Source of the DNA: Methanocorpusculum sp.
GTDB lineage: Archaea > Halobacteriota > Methanomicrobia > Methanomicrobiales > Methanocorpusculaceae
DNA: 7,689 nt
Reading direction: 5' to 3'
NCBI GenBank assembly: GCA_029986195.1
Contig: DALTYF010000037.1
Location: 1-7,689 of the forward strand
Positions 1-5,744 of the stretch are shown piece after piece. The notes under the pieces are model-generated. The model was given only the letters and a program-made list of their open reading frames with translations. It did not search any database and was not told the DNA's origin. Position 1 is the stretch's first letter, and the number at the start of each line of letters is the position of its first letter. The position numbers and the translations under genes are program-made.

Positions 1-803
1 ACCACCACGAAAACCTCGAGAGAATCGAGCGGCTGGATCGCAAACTCGCAGATCTCGGCATCAAAATCCGCAAAGACGAAGATTCCCGCAAAGTTACCGG
101 TGAGGTCTTTGATGAAACCACGCTTCTCGCCCTCTACAAACTGGTGAACAAAAAAGTCATCAGCTCAATCGGAGGCTCCATCTCCACCGGAAAAGAAGCA
201 AACGTCTTCATCGCCGGACGCACCGGCGAAACCGGTGAGGAAACCGGTGCCGCAGTCAAAATCTACCGTCTGCGTACCGGCAACTTCACCACCATGAGCG
301 AGTACATTCTGGGCGACCCCCGGTTTTCCAACATCAGGCGCACACACAAAGACATCATTTTTGCCTGGACCAAAAAGGAGTACAGCAATCTCGCCCGCAC
401 CAGAGAAGCAGGTATTCCCTGCCCCGAACCGCTTGCCTTTGACAGAAACATTCTGATCATGGAATTTTTGGGAGAAGACGGCATCCCGTATCCACAGATG
501 CGCCAGAAACTCCCGAAAAGCCCCGAAGAAACCTATCAGGATGCAGTCGGCCTCATTCGCGATCTGTATCAGAAAGCCAGACTTGTACACGGAGATCTCT
601 CCGAGTACAACATCCTCACAGGGGCGGACGGCCTCATTCTGATCGACATGGCCCAGGCAGTAACGCCGGAACACCCGAAGGCCTACAACTTTCTGTTCCG
701 CGACATTAGAAACATTAACAGATTTTTTGCACCAAAATGCAAAACAACCGACGAACATGACGTATTCCGCAACATAGTCGGAGAAGAATTTTTCGAGATA
801 TAA
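1..803 (+). CDS. rio1: RIO1-family atypical serine/threonine protein kinase (5' partial)
   Basis: Archaeal Rio1 kinase/ATPase, acting in late maturation of the small ribosomal subunit in the cytoplasm (family knowledge). The frame is open from base 3 to the TAA at 801-803, giving 266 visible residues. A GTG at 144 is in frame but is not the true start: the upstream residues (ERLDRKLADLGIKIRKDE, then VFDETTLLALYKLVN) are a typical Rio1 N-terminal region, so the start lies outside the window. Visible kinase elements are the nucleotide loop STGKEANVF (visible residues 61-69), the VKIYR lysine (about 86), the catalytic loop HGDLSEYN with Asp about 198, and the metal-binding IDMAQAV with Asp about 215. 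Both catalytic aspartates are intact. A single base separates its stop from the KH-domain gene, so the two are almost certainly co-transcribed. In many archaea this pair follows an eIF1A gene, which cannot be checked here. Confidence 0.95.
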   Translation, partial: HHENLERIERLDRKLADLGIKIRKDEDSRKVTGEVFDETTLLALYKLVNKKVISSIGGSISTGKEANVFIAGRTGETGEETGAAVKIYRLRTGNFTTMSEYILGDPRFSNIRRTHKDIIFAWTKKEYSNLARTREAGIPCPEPLAFDRNILIMEFLGEDGIPYPQMRQKLPKSPEETYQDAVGLIRDLYQKARLVHGDLSEYNILTGADGLILIDMAQAVTPEHPKAYNFLFRDIRNINRFFAPKCKTTDEHDVFRNIVGEEFFEI

Positions 804-804
804 C

Positions 805-1347
805 ATGACCCAGGAAGTAAAAATCCCCAACGACCGTATCGGCGCAATCATCGGAAAGCACGGCGAAATCCGCAAGAATCTGGAAAAACTGCTTGAAGTA
901 ACCCTCGAAGTGGACAGCCACGACGGCCTGGTCACCATCACCAACGAAGAGGACGCACTTGCCGAGATCCGATCGATGGAGATCATCAAAGCAATCGGTC
1001 GCGGATTTTCCCCGGAACGCGCCAGAAAACTTCTCGAAGATGACGATATGGTACTGGACCTGATCGACATCTCCGATGATGCCGACACGCCGCAGAAGCT
1101 TTCCCGCGTCCGCGGAAGAATCATCGGCCGTGATGGAAAAGCCCGCGAACAGATCGAGAACATGACCGGCACCTACATCTCGGTGTACGGAAAAACCATC
1201 GGCATTATCGGTCTTCCCGACCAGGTGAACGACGCCCACACCGCGGTTCTCATGCTGATCAGCGGCTCGGATCACAACACTGTCTTCAACTTCCTTGACC
1301 GCAAGAAAAAGGAAGCCAAGATGAATGTGATAAGCTACTACTACTGA
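805..1347 (+). CDS. KH-domain RNA-binding protein, archaeal Dim2/Pno1-like
   Basis: Protein of 180 residues with two KH domains. The first carries the loop IIGKHG (residues 15-20, GKHG at 17-20) and the second IIGRDG (residues 106-111, GRDG at 108-111). They are joined by a helical linker (AIGRGFSPERARKLLEDDD, about 63-81). This matches the archaeal relatives of eukaryotic Dim2/Pno1, which bind near the 3' end of 16S rRNA during small-subunit maturation (family knowledge). The ATG follows the rio1 stop after one base. I see no strong Shine-Dalgarno, so translation is probably coupled to rio1. The rio1-KH pairing is a recurrent archaeal arrangement and supports a joint role in 30S biogenesis. 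The C-terminus ends in a basic stretch (DRKKKEAK) and a tyrosine run. Function is inferred by family, not shown here. Confidence 0.92.
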   Translation: MTQEVKIPNDRIGAIIGKHGEIRKNLEKLLEVTLEVDSHDGLVTITNEEDALAEIRSMEIIKAIGRGFSPERARKLLEDDDMVLDLIDISDDADTPQKLSRVRGRIIGRDGKAREQIENMTGTYISVYGKTIGIIGLPDQVNDAHTAVLMLISGSDHNTVFNFLDRKKKEAKMNVISYYY

Positions 1348-1389
1348 GACAACAACGGGCAGTCCCATGCGTCTCTACCATTCACAATC

Positions 1390-1397
1390 TTTATTTA
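1390..1397 (+). promoter_or_regulatory. Candidate TATA box for hel308
   Basis: TTTATTTA in the gap between the KH gene and hel308. Archaeal TATA boxes lie about 25 bases ahead of the transcription start, which would put initiation near 1419-1421, at the left edge of the ORB-like element. A second TATA-like run (ATATA, 1441-1445) is too close to the ATG at 1462 to suit that start codon. Position and composition are the only support. Confidence 0.3.
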
Positions 1398-1417
1398 CAA
1401 ACAGAGTTTCTCCATAG

Positions 1418-1438
1418 TTCCACTCGAAACAAAGGGGT
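1418..1438 (+). promoter_or_regulatory. Solitary ORB-like element upstream of hel308
   Basis: The 21 bases TTCCACTCGAAAC + AAAGGGGT match the left origin copy (minus strand of 5311-5335) at 20 of 21 positions and the right copy (5550-5574) at 19 of 21. It lacks the extra trailing GTGGGG of the origin copies (here the next bases are TCAT). It lies 23 bases before the hel308 ATG. By similarity it should bind the Orc1/Cdc6 protein encoded at 5745. It could be a regulatory site for hel308 or an outlying origin-associated site. Recurrence is seen directly; binding is inferred. Confidence 0.75.
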
Positions 1439-1461
1439 TCATATACCGGATCGGCCATTCC

Positions 1462-3654
1462 ATGAAAATAGACTCACTGCCTCTCCCAATTTCGTTGCGC
1501 ACGAAGTATTCGGCTTTGGGCATCACCGAACTCTACCCGCCGCAGGCGGAATGCGTAGATGCAGGCCTGTTCGACCGAAAAAACCTCCTTGTGGCGATTC
1601 CGACCGCATCCGGCAAGACTCTTGTTGCCGAAATGGCGATGCAGAAGGAGATCGCAGACGGAGGCAAGTGTCTCTATATTGTTCCCCTCAAAGCACTTGC
1701 CGCGGAAAAATATGAGGATTTTTCCGGAAAAGAGGTGAAGGTCGGGATCGCGACGGGAGATCCCGATCAGCGCGACGAGTATCTGGGCCGCTATGACATT
1801 ATTGTGGCAACATCGGAGAAGACGGACTCTCTGCTGCGGAACCGATCGGAGTGGCTGAAACGGGTTTCACTCCTCGTGGTGGACGAAATTCATCTGATCG
1901 GCGATCCATCCCGCGGCGCGACACTGGAGATGGTGATCGCAAAACTGCGGTACCAGAATCCCGCCATGCAGATCATCGGCCTTTCGGCGACGATGGGAAA
2001 TCCGGAGGGACTCGCGAAGTGGCTGAACGCGAACCTCATCACGAGCGAATGGCGGCCGGTGGATCTCCGGGAAGGCGTGTACCACAACGGGGCGATTCAC
2101 TTCCACGGCGCGGAACGGATCGTGCCGACGCAAAAGAAGGACGATGATCTGAATCTTCTGCTGGACACCGTCGGGGAGGGAGGACAGTGTCTGGTGTTCG
2201 TATCCTCGCGACGGTCGGCGGAGGCGTACGCAAAGCGCGCCGCGGTTGTTCTGAAAAAAAAATCAGCAGAGCTTGATGGTTATGCAGACAGAATCGCAAA
2301 AGCAGATGCAACACCGTCCGGAAAAGTACTGGCGAACGCGGTGAGAAACGGCGCGGCATTTCACCACGCGGGCCTGCCGCGGGCAGCCCGCGAAGCAGTG
2401 GAGGAGGGATTCCGCAAAGGTGACATTCAGGTGATCGCCTCAACCCCGACGCTCGCCGCAGGCCTGAATCTTCCTGCGCGCCGCGTGATCATCCGCGACT
2501 ACCAGCGGTATGAGGCAGGTATCGGCATGAACCCGATTCCGGTGATGGAGTACCGGCAGATGGCCGGGCGCGCAGGAAGGCCGAGGCTCGATCCCTACGG
2601 CGAAGCGGTTTTGATCGCCAAAGACCGCGATGCGGTTGACCGGCTGTTTGAGGAGTTCATCGACGCACCGGCGGAGAACATTTCGTCCCAGTGCCAGAAG
2701 GAAAACGAGCTGCGGAACCATCTGCTGGCGCTGATCGCAACCGGATTTGCGTCCACACGTGCGGAAGTCGAAGGGTTCATGGAGAAGTCCTTCTACGCAA
2801 GCCAGAAGGCAACGCACAGGAGACTTGACCAAAACATCAGGAAAGCTCTTGCGTATCTGGTACAGAGCGGGATGATCACCGAAGAGGCGGACGGTGAGCT
2901 GTGGGGAACGCAGTTCGGTGTTCTTGCCTCCCGTCTGTATCTCGATCCGGAGACGGCATCGCTTCTCCGCGAGACGCTGGAGAAGCAGGAGACCTTTTCG
3001 GCGTTCGGGATGCTGCATCTTTTGTGCATGACGCCGGATATGTTCCGGTTTTATCTGAAGGCATCCGACGAACAGCTGGTGGATCAGGTGTTCTCGGAAC
3101 GCGGCGATGAGTTGTGGTGTGAGGAGCTGTCCGAGGAGTTCTTCGCCGCGGTGAAGACGGCGCTGGTTGCGGAGGCCTGGTGCGAGGAGGTGCCGGAGGA
3201 TATGATCTGCGAGAACTTCGGCGTGGGTGCAGGGGATATTCATGCGGTGGTGGAAAATCTCCGCTGGCTGATGCATGCGGCAGGGAGGATCACGCATGAG
3301 TTTGCACCGCGGTTTGATTCTGAGGTGCGGAATCTTGAGATCCGGATCGAGAACGGAGTGAAAGAGGAACTGCTGCCGCTGATCGCACTGCGCGGCATCG
3401 GCCGCATTCGTGCCCGGCGGCTGTTTGACCGCGGGATTACGACACCCGAGGCGCTGCTCTCGGCAGATGCCCGTGAGGTGGTGTCGATTCTTGGAAACGT
3501 TCTTGCCAAAAGCGTTTTGGAGCAGGCGGCGAAGAAGACGGGAAAGACAGCCGAGTTTACCTCTCTTCCGGAGGAAGAGAGGAGCGAAGCAGTCCCTGCC
3601 GCGGCTCCGGCAGAACCGAAGCCGCAGAAAACCCTGTTTGATTTCGGGGAGTAG
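1462..3654 (+). CDS. hel308: ATP-dependent DNA helicase Hel308
   Basis: Superfamily 2, Ski2-like 3'-5' DNA helicase of 730 residues, the usual Hel308 length. The family acts on stalled or damaged replication forks (family knowledge). Motifs seen: Q-motif region LYPPQAE (Gln28), Walker A AIPTASGKT (45-53), DEIH box (141-144), GLSATMGN with SAT at 175-177, STPTLAAGLNLPARRVIIRD just before 364, and motif VI QMAGRAGRP (366-374). A winged-helix and ratchet region follows, then a helix-hairpin-helix-like segment, LIALRGIGRIRARRLFDRG (about 640-658), whose arginine-rich turn is characteristic of Hel308 domain 5. The last nine residues, QKTLFDFGE (722-730), follow an Ala/Pro/Glu-rich linker and resemble a PCNA-interacting peptide. 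The ATG at 1462 has no clear Shine-Dalgarno. Codons end in G more often than in rio1 or orc1. cgi121 follows four bases after the stop. Confidence 0.97.
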   Translation: MKIDSLPLPISLRTKYSALGITELYPPQAECVDAGLFDRKNLLVAIPTASGKTLVAEMAMQKEIADGGKCLYIVPLKALAAEKYEDFSGKEVKVGIATGDPDQRDEYLGRYDIIVATSEKTDSLLRNRSEWLKRVSLLVVDEIHLIGDPSRGATLEMVIAKLRYQNPAMQIIGLSATMGNPEGLAKWLNANLITSEWRPVDLREGVYHNGAIHFHGAERIVPTQKKDDDLNLLLDTVGEGGQCLVFVSSRRSAEAYAKRAAVVLKKKSAELDGYADRIAKADATPSGKVLANAVRNGAAFHHAGLPRAAREAVEEGFRKGDIQVIASTPTLAAGLNLPARRVIIRDYQRYEAGIGMNPIPVMEYRQMAGRAGRPRLDPYGEAVLIAKDRDAVDRLFEEFIDAPAENISSQCQKENELRNHLLALIATGFASTRAEVEGFMEKSFYASQKATHRRLDQNIRKALAYLVQSGMITEEADGELWGTQFGVLASRLYLDPETASLLRETLEKQETFSAFGMLHLLCMTPDMFRFYLKASDEQLVDQVFSERGDELWCEELSEEFFAAVKTALVAEAWCEEVPEDMICENFGVGAGDIHAVVENLRWLMHAAGRITHEFAPRFDSEVRNLEIRIENGVKEELLPLIALRGIGRIRARRLFDRGITTPEALLSADAREVVSILGNVLAKSVLEQAAKKTGKTAEFTSLPEEERSEAVPAAAPAEPKPQKTLFDFGE

Positions 3655-3658
3655 ATGG

Positions 3659-4165
3659 ATGATGGAACAGTCCCTTACAATCTATGAGGCCAAAGCCGCG
3701 GTCAGTGATACAGCGGCAGTCCTCGCACAGGTCAATGCGATTGCAAAAAAAACCGCATCGACTATTGTACTGTTTGATGCAGAAAAAGTTGCAGGGCCAA
3801 ATCACATCCGTTCCGCAGTCCTGCATGCGGAGCGATCATGTGCCTGCGGAAAACCGGTCGCCCGGACACGTGCAATGGAGATTCTGCTGTATGCTTCCGG
3901 CCAGCGGCAGTGTGCGCTTGCGCCGCGGTTCGGTCTGCATGCAGGAGAAAATGTACTGTTTGTGGTAATTCTCGGCGGAGATGCAGCGGCGACGCGGAAG
4001 CTGCTGAACGAAATTGTTTTGCCGGAGGAACACGGAGTGCGTGCATCCCGGACGGTACTGATGGAGGAGTTCGGGATCACCGAAGAAGAGCTGGCGGTCG
4101 TCGGAGAAGACCGCATCAGCGAGCTGGTGATCGAACGGGTTGCCCTGATGGATGCGTACAAATAA
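3659..4165 (+). CDS. cgi121: KEOPS complex subunit Cgi121
   Basis: Small protein of 168 residues resembling Cgi121, the KEOPS subunit that binds tRNA and helps Kae1 make N6-threonylcarbamoyladenosine at position 37 of ANN-decoding tRNAs (family knowledge). Family-like features are LFDAEKVAGPNHIRSAV (about 38-54), RTRAMEILLYASGQRQ (69-84), and the following FGLHAGEN (91-98) leading into a hydrophobic strand VLFVVIL. The frame is open well upstream inside hel308, but that part is an arginine-rich shadow of the helicase. I chose ATG 3659 (ATGATG; 3662 is the alternative) because GGGGAG at 3646-3651 gives a Shine-Dalgarno seven bases ahead. The gene begins four bases after the hel308 stop and is probably co-transcribed and coupled with it. 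It ends two bases from the convergent GNAT gene. Sequence conservation in Cgi121 is modest, so the call rests on motif pattern plus context. Confidence 0.85.
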   Translation: MMEQSLTIYEAKAAVSDTAAVLAQVNAIAKKTASTIVLFDAEKVAGPNHIRSAVLHAERSCACGKPVARTRAMEILLYASGQRQCALAPRFGLHAGENVLFVVILGGDAAATRKLLNEIVLPEEHGVRASRTVLMEEFGITEEELAVVGEDRISELVIERVALMDAYK

Positions 4166-4167
4166 AT

Positions 4168-4682
4168 TCAGAGATACTTTTCCATCACATAATCATCCAT
4201 CACAAATCCGTGCCCGATCTCGGTCACCAGCTCCCGGGCACGGACAAAACCGAGTTTTTCATACACCGCAAGGGAAGAGAGATTATTTTTGTTGACCGTC
4301 AGATAGATCATGGTAAGCCCGCGCTCTCTGGCAAGTGATGCGATAAACTCTATGGTACTGCGGGAAAAACCCCGGCCGCGGAAACTCTTTCTGATATAAA
4401 TTTTTGAAAGAAACATCGCATGATTCCCAGGCTCAGGATGAACAGCAGTGTAGCCGATCCGATCGCGGAACCCGACTGCAGAAGATAATACTGGTACCCG
4501 TCCTCCGTGATCTGGCGACGAACTGCTTCAGCAGACTGAAACGTTTTGATCATGTACACAGTCTGCGCCGCGCCGATGATCGGCGGAAAATGTTCGGTCC
4601 AGATTTCCGTGGCAAGTTCTGCCACAGCAGTAATATCCTCAGCCGTTTCAACCGGAAGGAGGGAGAGAGATGCCATGATCAC
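4168..4682 (-). pseudogene. GNAT-family N-acetyltransferase, frame-disrupted
   Basis: Acetyl-CoA-dependent N-acetyltransferase of the GNAT fold, substrate unknown, split over two frames. The N-terminal half starts at GTG 4682 (or ATG 4676; MASLSLLPVETAEDITAV) and reads well to YQYYLLQSGS, then loses similarity and stops at 4350. The C-terminal half is in the -1 frame: IGYTAVHPEPGNHAMFLSK, then the acetyl-CoA loop SFRGRGFSR, then LTVNKNNLSSLAVYEKLGFV and the terminal MDDYVMEKYL. Restoring one base near 4467-4473 (a GGAACCC run on the + strand) would give a continuous protein of 171 residues, normal for GNATs. No other damage is visible, so this is either a very recent lesion, a sequencing error, or less likely a -1 frameshift. 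The GTG start overlaps the moaB stop in a GTGA, so the gene is coupled to moaB. Confidence 0.85.
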
Positions 4683-5167
4683 TGACCTGCATGTGTGAGG
4701 ATATGGCGGATCTCCGGAACGATGATCTCCTCTGCTGCAAGCTTCACCGCTTTGGGGGAACCCGGTATGCAGAAGATCACACGACCGTTTGTGATTCCTG
4801 CAGTTGCACGGGAAAGAATGACGGAGTTTCCTACCTGCTCATAACTTTTCATCCGGAACAGTTCGCCAAACCCGTCCATCGTCTTCTGGAACAGCGGTGC
4901 TACCGCTTCAATAGTACAGTCATCATGTGTAAGACCCGTTCCCCCATTTACTACAACACAGTTCGCAGTTTGCAATGCTTCCAGAACCGCAGTCCGGATT
5001 GCAGAGACGTCATCTTTGACGATTACAAGGGACACAACCGGGATGCCTGCCGCAGTAAATGCATCACGGATAATCTGTCCGCTCAAATCTGTTTTCTCTG
5101 TCCGGGTTGTGGACACAGTGATAACAGCGGCTTGTATGGAAATATCCTTTCGGTGTTCGGATGGCAT
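4679..5167 (-). CDS. moaB: MoaB/MogA-family molybdenum cofactor biosynthesis protein
   Basis: Protein of 162 residues of the MoaB/MogA fold. Members bind or adenylylate molybdopterin in molybdenum or tungsten cofactor synthesis (family knowledge), which fits a methanogen needing Mo/W formylmethanofuran and formate dehydrogenases. Seen: an N-terminal strand AAVITVSTTRTEKTDLSG, the loop NGGTGLTHDDCT with NGGTG at 74-78 and the Asp pair at 82-83, MDGFGELFR (97-105), and the substrate loop IPGSPKAV with PGSP at 135-138. The frame is open to 5311, but the preceding 48 residues look like noncoding sequence, and MPSEHRKD at 5167 is the usual N-terminus, so I start there. No convincing Shine-Dalgarno is seen; on the minus strand an AAGGA about 17 bases upstream is too far, and a CATATCC near 5213-5219 could serve as TATA. 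It diverges from the replication origin and leads into the GNAT gene with a four-base overlap. Confidence 0.9.
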   Translation of the reverse strand: MPSEHRKDISIQAAVITVSTTRTEKTDLSGQIIRDAFTAAGIPVVSLVIVKDDVSAIRTAVLEALQTANCVVVNGGTGLTHDDCTIEAVAPLFQKTMDGFGELFRMKSYEQVGNSVILSRATAGITNGRVIFCIPGSPKAVKLAAEEIIVPEIRHILTHAGQ

Positions 5168-5310
5168 GAAAACTATGTAGGTATTCCTTGGTATTATGCG
5201 ATTCGCAACAGGATATGTTCGGTGAAATGAGTTAACCAGTTGGAAAAAATGAAAAATAGATGTGATGTGACAATTTTTTATCAGAATTTTTTGACTCTTC
5301 CCCAGAAACA

Positions 5311-5335
5311 CCCCACCCCTTTATTTCGAGTGGAA
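5311..5335 (-). repeat. ORB element, left copy of inverted pair
   Basis: On the minus strand this reads TTCCACTCGAAAT followed by AAAGGGGTGGGG. It agrees with the right copy at 24 of 25 positions, differing only at the base after the T (A here, G there). The dyad-like part (TTCCACTCGAA) followed by a G-tract is the general structure of archaeal origin recognition boxes bound by Orc1/Cdc6. Confidence 0.85.
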
Positions 5336-5342
5336 CTCATGA

Positions 5343-5369
5343 AAGGTATCTTTCCAAAAATGATACCTT
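5343..5369. repeat. Hairpin-forming inverted repeat beside the left ORB
   Basis: AAGGTATC (5343-5350) and GATACCTT (5362-5369) form a perfect eight-base stem around an 11-base loop. It sits eight bases inside the left ORB, between it and the AT-rich core. There is no following T-run on either strand close enough for a clear terminator, so an origin-architecture or protein-binding role is as likely. Function unknown. Confidence 0.5.
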
Positions 5370-5400
5370 CCTGTCTGGTCATACTATTCATAAGTAACTC

Positions 5401-5482
5401 TACTTCTCATAATATAAAACTTTTTCTTTTGAAACATTGTAAAAAATTTTTGTTGATTATAAAAAATAAAAAAATTATTTGT
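5401..5482. other. AT-rich core, likely duplex-unwinding element
   Basis: By hand count 71 of 82 bases are A or T, against roughly balanced composition in the genes around it. It includes long A and T runs (AAAAAATTTTTG near 5441-5452, AAAAAATAAAAAAATTATTT at 5461-5480). Lying between two inverted ORBs, it is the natural site for initial melting and helicase loading. The role is inferred from composition and position. Confidence 0.75.
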
Positions 5483-5522
5483 GAACGAAGGGAGAATCTC
5501 CAGCAGATTTCGGGAATCCGCA

Positions 5523-5539
5523 GTATTTTTCGGAAATAC
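5523..5539. repeat. Small inverted repeat beside the right ORB
   Basis: GTATTT (5523-5528) and AAATAC (5534-5539) can pair as a six-base stem with a five-base loop. It lies ten bases inside the right ORB and so roughly mirrors the larger hairpin beside the left ORB. A stem this short can arise by chance in AT-rich DNA. Confidence 0.3.
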
Positions 5540-5549
5540 CTGAATCGGT

Positions 5550-5574
5550 TTCCACTCGAAATGAAGGGGTGGGG
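5550..5574 (+). repeat. ORB element, right copy of inverted pair
   Basis: TTCCACTCGAAAT followed by GAAGGGGTGGGG on the plus strand, opposite in orientation to the copy at 5311-5335. It is followed after five bases by TATATA (5580-5585), so Orc1 bound here could also block transcription factors. That would fit autoregulation of orc1, but the long distance from TATATA to the ATG at 5745 makes another promoter more likely. Confidence 0.85.
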
Positions 5575-5697
5575 GACTGTATATAGAATCTATGATGTCC
5601 TCTAGAAATTCTGGTCACTCTCTTGACATATTCATACTCTCTTTACCCCTTCAACAGGATGCTCTCATAAAGGTAATCTCCAATGGAAAAAGCGGTG

Positions 5698-5705
5698 TAT
5701 TAATA
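5698..5705 (+). promoter_or_regulatory. Candidate TATA box for orc1/cdc6
   Basis: TATTAATA centred about 43 bases before the orc1 ATG would place transcription initiation near 5727-5730 and a leader of about 15 bases. No Shine-Dalgarno is visible in the leader (GATAGCCC precedes the ATG), which fits a short or weakly led archaeal message. TATATA at 5580-5585 is the alternative. Confidence 0.3.
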
Positions 5706-5744
5706 GGAAAAGAAGCGTATTCTAATCTACAGATCTGATAGCCC

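Larger units (their letters stand above)
5311..5574. other. Probable chromosomal replication origin (oriC)
   Basis: A 264-base segment bounded by two inverted ORB elements with a strongly AT-rich core between them, located 170 bases upstream of orc1/cdc6. Archaeal origins are typically built this way: Orc1/Cdc6 binds ORBs flanking a duplex-unwinding element, and the initiator gene is adjacent (established knowledge). The G-rich ends of both ORBs point outward from the AT-rich core. The flanking genes moaB and orc1 read away from it on both sides. The layout is seen directly; origin activity is inferred. Confidence 0.85.

Noticed and set aside
144..146. In-frame GTG as start of the Rio1 kinase
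   Set aside because: The frame stays open to the window edge and the upstream residues are recognisably Rio1 N-terminal sequence; starting here would cut off conserved sequence just before the nucleotide loop.
165..1172. Long minus-strand open frame (335 codons) opposite rio1 and the KH gene
   Set aside because: Serine- and arginine-rich low-complexity product with no motif; it is antisense to two well-supported genes.
2440..3297. Minus-strand open frame (285 codons) opposite hel308
   Set aside because: Shadow of a high-GC coding region; the product has no recognisable domain.
3410..3658. Upstream extension of cgi121 into hel308
   Set aside because: The extension is arginine-rich and is the +1 shadow of the helicase C-terminus; a good Shine-Dalgarno precedes ATG 3659.
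4691..5230. Plus-strand open frame (179 codons) opposite moaB
   Set aside because: Antisense to a gene with clear MoaB motifs; the cysteine-rich product is not recognisable.
5168..5311. 48-residue N-terminal extension of MoaB
   Set aside because: No family similarity; the usual MoaB start is at 5167 and the extension would enter the left ORB neighbourhood.
5240..5605. 121-codon plus-strand open frame across the origin
   Set aside because: It runs through both ORBs and the AT-rich core; its lysine/phenylalanine/isoleucine-rich product is what AT-rich DNA gives by chance.
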